From Candidatus Hodarchaeota archaeon (GTDB lineage: Archaea; Asgardarchaeota; Heimdallarchaeia; Hodarchaeales; Hodarchaeaceae): a DNA stretch of 64,000 nt. The stretch is taken from positions 41,868-105,867 of the forward strand of contig JAEOSR010000146.1 in NCBI GenBank assembly GCA_016840285.1, read 5' to 3'. Under the pieces are notes generated by a model. It was not told the DNA's origin. It searched no databases and saw nothing but the letters and a program-made list of their open reading frames with translations. A program made the position numbers and the translations under genes. Position 1 is the first letter of the stretch. Each line of letters starts with the position of its first letter. Below, piece by piece: positions 8,892 to 18,392 of this stretch.

Positions 8892-11039
8892 GTGGGGTTT
8901 CGCCCTGAAAAAATGAATATCGCTAAAATCACCGTTAAAAAGGAATTAGGAAGACAGTTCCTTAATCAGGTATGTAATAAGTACGATTTAGAAATTATCG
9001 ACTTGGTAAAGGTTGCCCAGTCAGAACCATTGGCACTTACGGATGTAGAGACACGAACAATTGATTTACATGCTGAATTCCTGCAAATGGTCGAACTTCT
9101 AGATGGGATAGGTTCAAAATCCAAAGGAAATATGAATCTTGAAAACCTTTCATTAACGGAGCTCAACGAAAAAGCACAATCTTTGTTAGAAACAACCCAA
9201 CCATTGATAAAGGAATTGGAGGCGATAAAGGATCTTGGGGAGGAAATCTCTTACTATGATGATATTGTCAGTTCATTAGAAGAAATTAAAGATATAGAAA
9301 TCCAGAATATTCAGGATTTAGGTGAGGGAAGCCACTTTTATGCTGCACTTGGTTTCTTAAAGGGGATTCATCTATATCGTCTTGAAATGGCACTTGATCA
9401 ACTCACTGGGGGGGATTTTGTTTTCATTCCTGTTCCATCGAAAAAAACAAAGGTCATTTGTCTTGTAGGAGCAATGAAGTCTTATCAGGCAGCCCTTAAT
9501 CGATTATTAAGTGGGCTAGGATTTGAAGAGGTTACATTTCCAAAAGAAATCCAAGGTACCCCCCTAGAAGCTATCGAACAAGCAAAAATAGAATTGAAAA
9601 AACGTAAGCAAGAAATTAAGACACTTCAACAGAAGATAAAAGAATTAATGGACGAACATGAGCTATCTATTCGTGCGATGGAAGAGCAATTATCATTAGA
9701 AGAAAATAGATTGAAACTTTTACAACGAACACAGTTACGAAAGCAGAATCATATTATTTGGGCATGGCTTTCTGGAAAAAAACCTAAAAAATTTCTCAAG
9801 GCGGTTAAGAAATTCGATTCTTCAATAACTGTAGAGATAATTGAACCAAAGCTTGAAAGTAGCGAATTTCCCACCAAAGTACGTAATAATATCTATTCAC
9901 GTTCCTTTGAGGGTCTTGTTTATGGCTTTGGTATCCCTGGATATAAAGAATGGGATCCCACTAAATTCCTGAGTATTTTAATTCCTATCTTTTTTGGTAT
10001 CATGTTTGGAGATGTTATAGATGGACTCGTGGTCTTTCTTCTAGGATTATATGGTTTATCTTTAAGTCCTAAAAAATACTCTAAGAATTCCATGCTTGCT
10101 GAACTCCAAACGTATTTCGACAAAGGAGGTCCAGTCCTAGTAACAATTGGTTCTACAGCAATGATATTTGGGTTTCTATTCGGAAGTTATCGTGGGCTTG
10201 GGGGACATCATGCCTTAGAAGTTGGCCTGCCTATTCTGTGGTTCTCACCAGAAATCGAGGGAGGTCAATTTGCTTTATTAGAACTTGCTATATTTATTGG
10301 AGCTATAGTCATTGGATCTGCGTTAGTTATACAATTCCTAGGAGCATGGGGTCATAATAAAAACGAAGCAATCTTCCTTCCAGGTATGTTTTTCCTTTTT
10401 TATGTGGGTTTGATATTTCTATTATTCACATTCGGGCCAAATCCAATTCTCTGGGTAGATCCTATAGAGGGAAAATTTGGAAAATTTGACCTTAAAGCCT
10501 TACAAACTATTGCTCAAAGTCAAGAGGAAGTCATGCACCACCACCATATCGATTTTACTAGTCCAGTGGGAGCAATATTAGAAGGCTTAAACGCTGCAGA
10601 GTGGGGAATCCCAGTATTTCCAATTCCTGGACTTAATATTAGTTACCCACTTACATTACTAATATTTCCTCTTATTTTATCTTCTATTTATCACTTCCGA
10701 CATGGTATGGACGGAATTGGTGAATTACTTGACTATCTTATCACAATGATTTCAAATACAATTTCATTCGCACGGTTATTTGCGTATACAATGGTACACG
10801 GCCTCCTTTCTCTAGTTTTCATCGAATTGTTCTCTGGTAACGCCCACAATCTTTTTGAATTTCTACCAGGTATGATTCTTGGTGGATTTATCGTCATCCC
10901 ATTAGAGTTACTAGTTTCATTCCTTCAATCTCTACGTCTTTGTTGGGTTGAGTTCTTTTCCAAAATACATTTTCAAGGTTCAGGATACTTATTTCAACCT
11001 TTTAAAGAAAACAGATCATTTACTACTTCTGGAAAATAA
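8892..11039 (+). CDS. atpI: A/V-type ATP synthase subunit I (a subunit)
   Basis: Membrane stator and proton or sodium channel half of the archaeal A1Ao ATP synthase. The N-terminal half (about residues 1-330) is soluble with long coiled coils. The C-terminal half has seven or eight membrane segments beginning GFGIPGYKEWDPTKFLSILIP. The conserved channel arginine lies in SFARLFAYTMVHGL (Arg628). Its 715 residues are slightly long but normal. The GTG start is supported by GGAGG at 8879-8883. It is followed by the C and K subunit genes on the same strand, whereas subunits A, B, D, E and F are not in the window. Confidence 0.93.
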   Translation: MGFRPEKMNIAKITVKKELGRQFLNQVCNKYDLEIIDLVKVAQSEPLALTDVETRTIDLHAEFLQMVELLDGIGSKSKGNMNLENLSLTELNEKAQSLLETTQPLIKELEAIKDLGEEISYYDDIVSSLEEIKDIEIQNIQDLGEGSHFYAALGFLKGIHLYRLEMALDQLTGGDFVFIPVPSKKTKVICLVGAMKSYQAALNRLLSGLGFEEVTFPKEIQGTPLEAIEQAKIELKKRKQEIKTLQQKIKELMDEHELSIRAMEEQLSLEENRLKLLQRTQLRKQNHIIWAWLSGKKPKKFLKAVKKFDSSITVEIIEPKLESSEFPTKVRNNIYSRSFEGLVYGFGIPGYKEWDPTKFLSILIPIFFGIMFGDVIDGLVVFLLGLYGLSLSPKKYSKNSMLAELQTYFDKGGPVLVTIGSTAMIFGFLFGSYRGLGGHHALEVGLPILWFSPEIEGGQFALLELAIFIGAIVIGSALVIQFLGAWGHNKNEAIFLPGMFFLFYVGLIFLLFTFGPNPILWVDPIEGKFGKFDLKALQTIAQSQEEVMHHHHIDFTSPVGAILEGLNAAEWGIPVFPIPGLNISYPLTLLIFPLILSSIYHFRHGMDGIGELLDYLITMISNTISFARLFAYTMVHGLLSLVFIELFSGNAHNLFEFLPGMILGGFIVIPLELLVSFLQSLRLCWVEFFSKIHFQGSGYLFQPFKENRSFTTSGK

Positions 11040-11083
11040 GAAAATGCCACCTATTGGTGTATGTAAAAATTGAGTTTGTAAAA

Positions 11084-12166
11084 ATGAAATTTGGGCAAGT
11101 GTCTGAAGCGAAGGCTTATTCATTTGTAAATGCTCGTATCAAAGCTCGTAAAGGACAATTATTTAGTGCTGCAGATTATGAACAACTACTTTCAATTTCA
11201 TTACGTGAAGGTTTAACCTATCTTCGAGACAAACCACGATACCTAGAGGCTTTTACTAATTTGGCTTTTAAATCTACAGATTTTCCCATGAAACTAGAAC
11301 GACTCCTCCATGAGAATGTTTATAATGAAATAATCACCTTGGTTAATGATACACCCAAGAAAGCTCGTATGCTAATAGAGTTTTATTTCAAAAAATATTA
11401 TATCGATGCGCTTAAACAGATAATACGTTTGACACATTCAAAGGACCTCGAATCAGTATCGTTAGAAGACTTTTTTATTCCAACTATTGAAGAAAAAACA
11501 GAATTATCCATTATCTTGCATAGTGAGAGTATTACAGATTTAATCAACAAGCTTCAAACTCCCTGGGTAGCAGAAGCTTTAAAATCGGTTATACATGAAT
11601 ACGAGAAACAAGAAAATGTTTTAGTATTAGAAAATGCATTAGACCATTCTTATTACAAACATTTATGGTATAATATAATACCATCACAAAATAAAAGAGA
11701 TCGAAAGGTCACACAGAAGATTATAGGAACCAAGATCGATTTAATTAATATTAATATAATCTTACGAGCTAAATTACTTAATTTCCCTCCTGATGAAATT
11801 TTACTTCAATTAATCCCGATTCATTATCGACTAAATGGTGTTTTAACTCAAGCCGTAAAGGCTTTATCATTCTCCGAAGCTAATGAAAGGTTACAAACTA
11901 CTATTTATTCTGATTTAGTCGGAGCAATTAGTCGAGACTATAGAGAAAAAGAAAATGTTATAGTCAAGATTGAGCAACTACAACAAGAATGGTTTATCCA
12001 AACATTATTTGCAATTTTGGCTGGATACCCATTTCATATCGGCACCTTTTTGGCTTATATTGTATTTCGTTTGCAGGAAACAGAGAACTTACGAATAATC
12101 TTTGAAACGAAATGGAAAGGAATCGATACAAAATTTGCTCGAGAACAACTAATCTACTTCAAGTAA
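11084..12166 (+). CDS. atpC: A/V-type ATP synthase subunit C (d subunit)
   Basis: Funnel-shaped central-stalk connector that couples the rotor ring (K subunits) to the A1 head. The all-helical sequence of about 360 residues begins with FGQVSEAKAYSFVNARIKA, close to the usual YAYVNARVRA signature, and ends with LRxIFETKWKGID-like residues typical of the family (NLRIIFETKWKGI). I prefer ATG 11084 over TTG 11054 because homologues begin near MKFG and the extra ten residues look unlike coding sequence. It lies between the I and K genes, consistent with one Ao/stalk operon. Confidence 0.88.
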   Translation: MKFGQVSEAKAYSFVNARIKARKGQLFSAADYEQLLSISLREGLTYLRDKPRYLEAFTNLAFKSTDFPMKLERLLHENVYNEIITLVNDTPKKARMLIEFYFKKYYIDALKQIIRLTHSKDLESVSLEDFFIPTIEEKTELSIILHSESITDLINKLQTPWVAEALKSVIHEYEKQENVLVLENALDHSYYKHLWYNIIPSQNKRDRKVTQKIIGTKIDLININIILRAKLLNFPPDEILLQLIPIHYRLNGVLTQAVKALSFSEANERLQTTIYSDLVGAISRDYREKENVIVKIEQLQQEWFIQTLFAILAGYPFHIGTFLAYIVFRLQETENLRIIFETKWKGIDTKFAREQLIYFK

Positions 12167-12225
12167 TCTTATTTGATCACTTAGAAAGAATATAATGAAA
12201 GAATTTAATCGTTGGTGAAACTGAA

Positions 12226-12606
12226 ATGAACACACAGCAGAAGAAACAAATCATTAAACTTCAACTCGGAATAGGCCTGATCGCACTAGCCATTCTAAGT
12301 CTGGTAATGGTAGTAACCACTGTTACAGCTAGTCCTGAATCAACTCAAGGTACAGCTCAGGAGATGGATAAAGGACAAGCGATTTTTGGATTAGCTATTG
12401 GAGCAGGGATAGCCATGGGGCTTGCAGGAGTAGGTGCTGCACTTGCACTGGGAACAGCAAGCTCTGCTGCTATTGGTGCAATCGCTGAACGTCCAGAAGT
12501 ATTTGGTCGGACTATTATCTTCATTGCTTTCATTGAAGGTATTGGTGTCTTTGGTTTTGTTATTGCTTTTATGCTCTACTTAGCCATCGGACAAATCATT
12601 GGTTGA
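12226..12606 (+). CDS. atpK: A/V-type ATP synthase subunit K (c ring proteolipid)
   Basis: Rotor-ring proteolipid that carries the translocated ion. After an N-terminal hydrophobic segment ending VTTVTASPE (residues 15-36, probably a signal sequence) comes a single two-helix hairpin: AIFGLAIGAGIAMGLAGVG, then the AERPE loop, then IAFIEGIGVFGFVIAFML with the ion-binding Glu104. I do not see an obvious sodium-site signature, so coupling ion is undecided. Last gene of the I-C-K group; its end overlaps the convergent membrane-protein gene by 11 bases. Confidence 0.92.
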   Translation: MNTQQKKQIIKLQLGIGLIALAILSLVMVVTTVTASPESTQGTAQEMDKGQAIFGLAIGAGIAMGLAGVGAALALGTASSAAIGAIAERPEVFGRTIIFIAFIEGIGVFGFVIAFMLYLAIGQIIG

Positions 12607-12910
12607 GTCTTTCCTCATCCTTCTTTTCCTCTTCCTCTGCGATTAACTTCGCTAAACCTGAGTATGAGGATTTAGAGGAAATATGTGGGGTTTGCTGTCT
12701 ATTCACAGCATAATAAAGCTCAATAATTGCAATAATAAAGAATAGGATAGGCGTTCCAATAATAATCAATTCTCGTAGTGGGGCTTCCTGATTTACTGAT
12801 AAGAGATAACCAACGATTACTCCTGCAATGACCATCACTGGAAGATTAAATCCTGCTGCAGCAATGGTTGCTGAAGAATATAAAGTCCTTCTTTTCTTTC
12901 TAGAAGACAT
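12596..12910 (-). CDS. Small two-helix membrane protein, AtpZ/AtpI-like appearance
   Basis: A 104-residue protein with two hydrophobic segments (FNLPVMVIAGVIVGYLLSV and LIIIGTPILFFIIAIIELYY), a basic N-terminus and a charged C-terminal tail with EEEEKKDEE. The two-helix plan, glycine-rich first helix and overlap with the ATPase proteolipid gene recall AtpZ/AtpI-type accessory proteins of bacterial ATP synthases. The similarity is only in layout, so the function is open. It is convergent with atpK and upstream of the DUF89 gene in its own direction, 17 bases away. Confidence 0.6.
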   Translation of the reverse strand: MSSRKKRRTLYSSATIAAAGFNLPVMVIAGVIVGYLLSVNQEAPLRELIIIGTPILFFIIAIIELYYAVNRQQTPHISSKSSYSGLAKLIAEEEEKKDEERLNQ

Positions 12911-12927
12911 TTATCATTATTCCAGAG

Positions 12928-13863
12928 TTAAGATATTTTTCGGATACAGTTCTTGCCAAGTACTGATTTTGCCTCCATAGCAACCGGCTGACATTTTGAA
13001 CGGAAAAGACACCAAACGGATTGGTTCCAATCATATTCAGGGAGAGTTTCAAAATGGCCCATACCTTTTGCAATTATTAGGTCGCTTTTTATTATGATTT
13101 CTTGAAACTCGTCCGAAATTTCGTCAATTAGTAATCCTACAGAATTGGTGCCTATAGAAATTATTTTTGGTAAGTTATCAGTTCTTAATTTCACCCAAAG
13201 CTCTTGTAAATCAACTACAGTAGCATCGTTGAGAATAGGCTTACTCTTCCCTGCAACAATTATTTTTTTATCTTGCTGTATGAGAAGATCTATTACGAGA
13301 GCATCAAATACGACTTCTCCAACATTATCCGTCAAGTAGAGAATAGAGTTTGCTTCTGTTATTTCAGAAATTAAACTAGGAAGGAGTTCAATTGAAAGGT
13401 TATCCCACTGCTTTTCCGCAGAATCAATGATTATTTCAAGATCTCTTATATTAAACTCATTTTTTTGACTCAAAAGATCATATTCAATGATATTAGCGGA
13501 AGTAGCTGTTGCTAAAGCTAGCTTTAACTGTTCTTCTGGATTCATTCGTTTTATCTTCTTTTGAACCATATTCCACAAAATACTTGTTTGAGATTTCAGA
13601 TTTACTTTTTCCTGTTCGTAAGTATCGTTTATTTGAAAGAATTTTTGAAGAAATCTATCCCTCTTTGTACCGATATAGCTGGGACAAAGTCGAAGAGGAT
13701 GAGAAATTTCGTTTGAAGCATTAAAACCTACATGGTCAGCAATAATTTGAATAACTCCTGTTAGAGCATTGTAACGAATTTCCTCATTCACAGTTAACCT
13801 TTCAATTTGTTTTTTAGCACGAAAAAATAAACAATAAAGGCATTCCGACTTTATTTTCAACAA
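12928..13863 (-). CDS. DUF89/ARMT1-like damage-control phosphatase
   Basis: Archaeal DUF89 protein. The family are metal-dependent phosphatases proposed to destroy harmful phosphometabolites. Signature residues are visible: an N-terminal CLYC, the metal-site block LTDNVGEVVFD, a Rossmann-like centre (KKIIVAGKSKPILNDATV), SDLIIAKGMGHFETL, and the terminal LFRSKCQPVA. Length 311 is usual for archaeal members. It could form a transcript with the small membrane gene downstream (17-base gap). The substrate cannot be deduced from context. Confidence 0.85.
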   Translation of the reverse strand: MLKIKSECLYCLFFRAKKQIERLTVNEEIRYNALTGVIQIIADHVGFNASNEISHPLRLCPSYIGTKRDRFLQKFFQINDTYEQEKVNLKSQTSILWNMVQKKIKRMNPEEQLKLALATATSANIIEYDLLSQKNEFNIRDLEIIIDSAEKQWDNLSIELLPSLISEITEANSILYLTDNVGEVVFDALVIDLLIQQDKKIIVAGKSKPILNDATVVDLQELWVKLRTDNLPKIISIGTNSVGLLIDEISDEFQEIIIKSDLIIAKGMGHFETLPEYDWNQSVWCLFRSKCQPVAMEAKSVLGKNCIRKIS

Positions 13864-13923
13864 TATACCAACAAAAACGTTTTGTTTATCAAAAAGGGTA
13901 CTTTTTCCTTTTTACTTGAGTAA

Positions 13924-14391
13924 TTATGGTGAAATAGAGCTTACTGCGAGTATTGAATCGACAATTTGCTTATATCCTGTGCATCTGCAAATAATTCCGT
14001 TCAATAAATGTTCAACCTCCTCTCGCTCAAGTGATTTGCCTTGAATTAGGAGGTAATGACCCATTAGCAGAAAAGCTGATGTACAAAAACCGCATTGTAC
14101 AGCACCATTCTGAATGAATGATTCTTGTAGCTTTGAAAGTTTTCCTAACAATATTAGCCCTTCTACAGTAGTTACTTCTTTCTGATCTGCTTCGTGAGCT
14201 AGTACAAGGCAAGACTTGATTGGTACACCGTCAAGCAAAATTGTGCATAATCCACAATCACCTTGCCAACAGGCTGCTTTAATAGACTTGATGTGCAGGT
14301 GATTACGGAGTACATCAAGAAGAGTCTCATTGGGTTTTACTAGGATTTCATGGGATTGACCATTCACAATAATGGATATTTGTCTTTTCAT
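13924..14391 (-). CDS. Molybdenum hydroxylase small subunit, 2x[2Fe-2S]
   Basis: Electron-transfer subunit of a xanthine dehydrogenase/aldehyde oxidase/CO dehydrogenase family enzyme. All eight cluster ligands are present: a plant-type ferredoxin site CWQGDCGLC plus Cys61 (Cys41, 46, 49, 61) and the helical-domain site CGFC...CRC (Cys100, 103, 135, 137). 155 residues is standard. Its start overlaps the end of the FAD-subunit gene as ATGA, so it is the last gene of the moaD-like, large, medium, small operon. It should pass electrons from the Mo site to FAD. Confidence 0.93.
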   Translation of the reverse strand: MKRQISIIVNGQSHEILVKPNETLLDVLRNHLHIKSIKAACWQGDCGLCTILLDGVPIKSCLVLAHEADQKEVTTVEGLILLGKLSKLQESFIQNGAVQCGFCTSAFLLMGHYLLIQGKSLEREEVEHLLNGIICRCTGYKQIVDSILAVSSISP

Positions 14392-15251
14392 GCTATTATC
14401 TCCTTGAGGATCAATCTAGCTAATATTTCAGCTATATGTATTCTGTAAGCTTTACTGGAACGTACATCTGTTATTGGTTTGATTTTTGATAGGACTTCAC
14501 TCCAAATAGATTGAAATAGATTCTCAGAAATTTTCTTCGTGGTGATAAAAGTCGAAATATCAAGGAAAATAGGTGTAGGAGCAACAGCTGTGAAAGCTAG
14601 GTAGGTATGTTGATGATTATGAGCACCTGTGACTCCAACTAAAGCTAAATCTTCCGCACCTCGCTTCATCTTCAAAAAACCTGATGTAATAGCTGTGGAA
14701 GATTTTGAGAGAGTAATTGAAACTATGAGCTCATCTGGAGCAAGAGTACTTTTCTTAACTCCTTTGAAGAATTTATCAATCGGAATTAGTCTACTCCCTC
14801 TAGATTGAGACCGAACTTCAACAATTGTTTGATGTACATATAAGGGGCCTGCAGTATCAGCTGCTGGAGAAGCAGTTGCAATATTCCCTGCTATTGTTGC
14901 CCTATTTCGTAATATTTCATCACACATGTCATTAAGGGCTTGATACAGTGCAGTATAATGTGTGTCTAATTGTGGAAGCTTCAAAACTTCAGAGATAGGT
15001 ACTGCTGCACCAATATGCAATCCATTTGCAGTAAATTCAAGTTTTTTTAGCTCTGAAATGTTTTTTATATCAATAATAACACTTGGTCGAATCAGGCGAT
15101 GTCTAAGGTCTACAAGTAAATCCGTGCCTCCAGCAAGAATTTTACAGCTGGCTTGGTGGGTATGAAGAAGCTCTAGTGCTTCTTCAATAGAATTAGGAAC
15201 ATCGATCTTGAATTTTGGAAGACTTACGTGTGAGATAGTTTCAGTCATCAT
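14388..15251 (-). CDS. Molybdenum hydroxylase FAD-binding subunit
   Basis: Medium subunit of the molybdenum hydroxylase. Residues SCKILAGGTDLLVDLRH form the first FAD-binding loop and NRATIAGNIATASPAADT the second, both conserved in CoxM/XdhB proteins. 287 residues is normal. The gene begins ATGATG, overlapping by one base the TAA of the large-subunit gene, and ends in an ATGA overlap with the small-subunit gene, so translation is probably coupled. The electron acceptor (NAD or ferredoxin) is not evident. Confidence 0.92.
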   Translation of the reverse strand: MMTETISHVSLPKFKIDVPNSIEEALELLHTHQASCKILAGGTDLLVDLRHRLIRPSVIIDIKNISELKKLEFTANGLHIGAAVPISEVLKLPQLDTHYTALYQALNDMCDEILRNRATIAGNIATASPAADTAGPLYVHQTIVEVRSQSRGSRLIPIDKFFKGVKKSTLAPDELIVSITLSKSSTAITSGFLKMKRGAEDLALVGVTGAHNHQHTYLAFTAVAPTPIFLDISTFITTKKISENLFQSIWSEVLSKIKPITDVRSSKAYRIHIAEILARLILKEIIA

Positions 15252-17620
15252 TAATCCTCCAAAATTTTCTTTTTTAATGACATTAAGAGTTTCGGCCGTT
15301 GTTGTTGAATTTCAGACCAAATTTTTTGAGGTGTGAGAGGCAAATCATTAATTTGCACATCAATCGCGTTAAAAATTGCATTACCTATTGCAGCAGGCAC
15401 ACCTAGCATTGTTAACTCACCGATACCTCTTGCGCCATACGGGCCATCTTCTTGAGGATTTTCTATTAGATAGGAGACAAATTCTTCTGGAATATCCCCT
15501 GATCGTGCAATAACATAATCTACCAGATTTGGATTCAGGAGTTTCCCCTCCTCATCGTATTGGAGTTGTTCATTCATTGCAATAGATAGAGCCATAACAC
15601 CTCCCCCAATTATCTGACTTTCACATAATCCAGGATTAATAGCTTTCCCAATATCAAAGGCCGAAACCAAGCGTCTGATGACAATTTCTCCTGTTAAAGC
15701 ATTTATCTCGATTTCAACTCCTTGAGCTCCAAATGTATTAAAGATTGCGGGTTTTCCTGCACCTGTTTCTGGGTCTAACATTGTCATCTTCGCAATATAT
15801 TTTCCTCTACCAATAATTGGACCTCCAATTGATTCACCGGAAGGGTACATATATCCCATAGCAACTTCAGCAAGACTCAAATGCTTCCATTTTTCCCCTT
15901 TTGAATAAATCAATTCATTTTCAAGGATTAGATCTTTTGGAGGAACGCGTAAAACTTGACTAACAATACCAAAAATCTGCGATTTTGCATCTTTACAAGC
16001 TTCTCTAACTGCATTTCCATCCATAAATAAAGAGCGAGATCCCACAGTTTGCCATGTGTAAGCATCTCGATCTGTATCACGATCCCCCTTAATTTTGACT
16101 TTTTCAATCGGAAGTCCAAGCTCTTCAGCAGCTATTTGGGCAAGACTTGTAATAGTCCCTTGACCCATCTCTGACGTTCCAACAGAGACTATAATCCCTC
16201 CATCCTCATTAAATTTGACATAAGCAGATGCCGCACTGTTAGGAGGTTGAGCAGGCCCCTTCATAAAGCCTGCAATTCCGATTCCACGGAAAGACCACGG
16301 TTTTTCGACTGGAGAGGCCTTAAATTTTTCTTTCAAATCCGTCCATACTTTATCAAGACACTGATCCAGACTTCCTGCATCCTTTCGAAGACGATTTTGG
16401 TTAGCAGTTATAGATTTCCCTGGTTTTAACGTGTTGATTTTCCGAAATTCAACTGGATCCATCCCTAGTGCATTAGCAATGCCATCACGTTGTCTTTCGA
16501 TCGCCCAATGCAGCTCCATATGACCAAAGCCCCGAAACGCGGTAGCATAAGGTTTATTCGTATAAACAGTATAAGAATCGGATTTAATATTCGCAATATC
16601 ATAGGGGCCTATTGAAACATAACCCCCTGCACGGCCCACATTAACCGCGTAATCTGCACACGCTCCTGAATCCCATATGTACTCAAGTTCTTCAGCAACA
16701 ATTCTACCATTTGATTTTGCACCCGTCTTTACATGGGCAACCATCCCTACTCTAATAGGAGCACTGCGAAAATTCTCTTCTCGAGTCAATCGAAGTTTTA
16801 CTGGTCGATTACCTGCTTTTCGTGAAAGTAAAACCACTAAAGGTTCGAAGTTTAAACCTGCTTTGCCCCCGAAGCCTCCTCCGATGAAAGGAGCGTGGAC
16901 GGTGATGTTTGATATAGGTACAGCAAAAGTAACACCAAGCAAATATCTTACTGTGAAAGGTGATTGTGCAGATGACCATACTTCGATTGTACCATCTGTT
17001 CGATAATGACCAATTGAAACAAGTGGTTCTAGGTATGCATGAGCTACTTGGGGCATAGTATAAGTGTTTTCTATTACTAAATCAGCCTGAGAAAATCCTT
17101 TCCTAATATTACCCTTACGTAATTTGAAAAGGTTAGCAATGTTAGTACCAGGAACAGGAGTAAAGGCGGGTGAATGCTCATATTTAGCCATTTCTTCATG
17201 TACTAGGATGTCATTCGACTCTTTGGCATCCTTTGGATCTATAACAGCTGGAAATGGTTCATATTCGATCTTGATTACCTCCAGTGCTTGCTCAGCGATC
17301 TCCTCTGTCTGAGCTGCCACAGCCACTACTGGCTGACCTATCCATACAACCTTCTCTACCGCTAGAATATCTCGATCGCCAGCATATAATCCTATTTTAA
17401 CAGGCCAATCTCTTCCAGTTGCTACTGCCTCAACCCCAACCATTGCTTCCGCTCTAGAAGTATTAATTGAAACAATTCGGGCATGAGCATGTGGAGAGGT
17501 TAAGAATTTACAGTAAAGCATGTTTGGAATATTGTCTATATCAAAAGCATAAACAGCAGCACCAGATACCTTTTCAAAAGCATCTTTACGTGAAACTGAT
17601 TGTCCAACGTACTTTGTCAT
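15251..17620 (-). CDS. Molybdenum hydroxylase catalytic (molybdopterin) subunit
   Basis: Large subunit of a xanthine dehydrogenase/aldehyde oxidoreductase-type enzyme that hydroxylates a substrate with water. Conserved blocks include VGQSVSRKDAFEKVSGAA at the N-terminus, IGGGFGGKAGL (molybdopterin loop), TAFRGFGHMELHWAIE, GTSEMGQGTITSLAQIAAEE, and the terminal GARGIGELTMLGVPAAI with catalytic Glu735. The FRGFG loop resembles purine/aldehyde oxidases and lacks the AYRCSFR loop of aerobic CO dehydrogenase, so CO is an unlikely substrate. Starts in an ATGA overlap with the upstream MoaD-like gene. Xanthine, another N-heterocycle or an aldehyde are all possible substrates. Confidence 0.92.
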   Translation of the reverse strand: MTKYVGQSVSRKDAFEKVSGAAVYAFDIDNIPNMLYCKFLTSPHAHARIVSINTSRAEAMVGVEAVATGRDWPVKIGLYAGDRDILAVEKVVWIGQPVVAVAAQTEEIAEQALEVIKIEYEPFPAVIDPKDAKESNDILVHEEMAKYEHSPAFTPVPGTNIANLFKLRKGNIRKGFSQADLVIENTYTMPQVAHAYLEPLVSIGHYRTDGTIEVWSSAQSPFTVRYLLGVTFAVPISNITVHAPFIGGGFGGKAGLNFEPLVVLLSRKAGNRPVKLRLTREENFRSAPIRVGMVAHVKTGAKSNGRIVAEELEYIWDSGACADYAVNVGRAGGYVSIGPYDIANIKSDSYTVYTNKPYATAFRGFGHMELHWAIERQRDGIANALGMDPVEFRKINTLKPGKSITANQNRLRKDAGSLDQCLDKVWTDLKEKFKASPVEKPWSFRGIGIAGFMKGPAQPPNSAASAYVKFNEDGGIIVSVGTSEMGQGTITSLAQIAAEELGLPIEKVKIKGDRDTDRDAYTWQTVGSRSLFMDGNAVREACKDAKSQIFGIVSQVLRVPPKDLILENELIYSKGEKWKHLSLAEVAMGYMYPSGESIGGPIIGRGKYIAKMTMLDPETGAGKPAIFNTFGAQGVEIEINALTGEIVIRRLVSAFDIGKAINPGLCESQIIGGGVMALSIAMNEQLQYDEEGKLLNPNLVDYVIARSGDIPEEFVSYLIENPQEDGPYGARGIGELTMLGVPAAIGNAIFNAIDVQINDLPLTPQKIWSEIQQQRPKLLMSLKKKILED

Positions 17621-17949
17621 GAGTCAGATCTTCTTTCTTGTATATAACCTCCACCTACAATTGGAAGAAATCCCAATTGATCAATAATGACAAGGTCTTG
17701 GGCACTAAGACTCTTATCTAGGCCCCATTCTGATCTGTCAACGACATGTCCATTGACTAAGAGAATAGTACCACGTTTCAGATTGTTTCCTCTCAGTAAT
17801 AAAGGTTCTAATTGGGGATCCTTTTTGATCAAGATTTTTAAGACTTCACGGAGCGTTGGTTCTCTCTCTATAAATTTTAATTCGATATCAGAACCGAGAT
17901 TTGCACCTAATTGTCCAAATAGTTGAATTCGTAGCTTCGTCATATACAC
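17617..17949 (-). CDS. MoaD/ThiS-like ubiquitin-fold sulfur carrier
   Basis: A 110-residue beta-grasp protein (LRIQLFGQLGANLGSD..., VNGHVVDRSEWGLDKSL, QDLVIIDQLGFLPIVGGG). The last strand ends in the FLPIVGG pattern typical of MoaD, whose C-terminal Gly-Gly is thiocarboxylated to give sulfur to molybdopterin. Here Gly99-Gly100-Gly101 is followed by nine more residues (YIQERRSDS), so the tail would need trimming, or the protein works without a free Gly-Gly. It is the first gene of the molybdenum hydroxylase operon and overlaps the catalytic subunit gene as ATGA, which suggests dedicated cofactor supply. Confidence 0.78.
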   Translation of the reverse strand: MYMTKLRIQLFGQLGANLGSDIELKFIEREPTLREVLKILIKKDPQLEPLLLRGNNLKRGTILLVNGHVVDRSEWGLDKSLSAQDLVIIDQLGFLPIVGGGYIQERRSDS

Positions 17950-17999
17950 TAATGATATTTGTTAAGGGGATTGAAAAAGATTCTTCCAGTTAAGCGAAT

Positions 18000-18392
18000 C
18001 TATTCCTTTTGCATTTTTTGGAGTTCTGAGATTAGAATTTCATTTGTTTTTTCAAGGTTAGTTAGTTTCATGAATACCTCTTTCCAGATAGGAGAAATTT
18101 CCAAAGTTAATGCCTGTTCAGCTTTGTAAGTACCTTTCTTAAAATCTAACCATCCGAGGAAGATAGCTAACGGAAAATACATACTACCAAAGATAATAAA
18201 AAAAAATGAGTACGATTTTAGAATCTCAGGAATAAAAAAGAGGTTTTTGAATAACAAATTATAAAAGATCAGGGTAAAATTTAATAGAGAAAAAGCAAGA
18301 GCAAACCAGGCATTGTGACCTCGCAAAAAGTATTGTTTCAATCGGGCCGACTTATCAATCAGTTTTCTTAGCTTTTTTTTTGTTTCTTTCAC
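18000..18392 (-). CDS. Small two-helix membrane protein with C-terminal coiled coil
   Basis: I do not recognise the family. The 130-residue product has a very basic N-terminus (KETKKKLRKLIDKSARLKQYF), two hydrophobic helices (about residues 27-52 and 58-82) and a polar helical tail (KLTNLEKTNEILISELQ) likely to form a coiled coil. It is transcribed away from the unknown gene at 18586 and sits 50 bases downstream of the end of the MoaD operon's promoter side, but in the same direction as that operon. It may be separately transcribed. Confidence 0.6.
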   Translation of the reverse strand: MKETKKKLRKLIDKSARLKQYFLRGHNAWFALAFSLLNFTLIFYNLLFKNLFFIPEILKSYSFFFIIFGSMYFPLAIFLGWLDFKKGTYKAEQALTLEISPIWKEVFMKLTNLEKTNEILISELQKMQKE

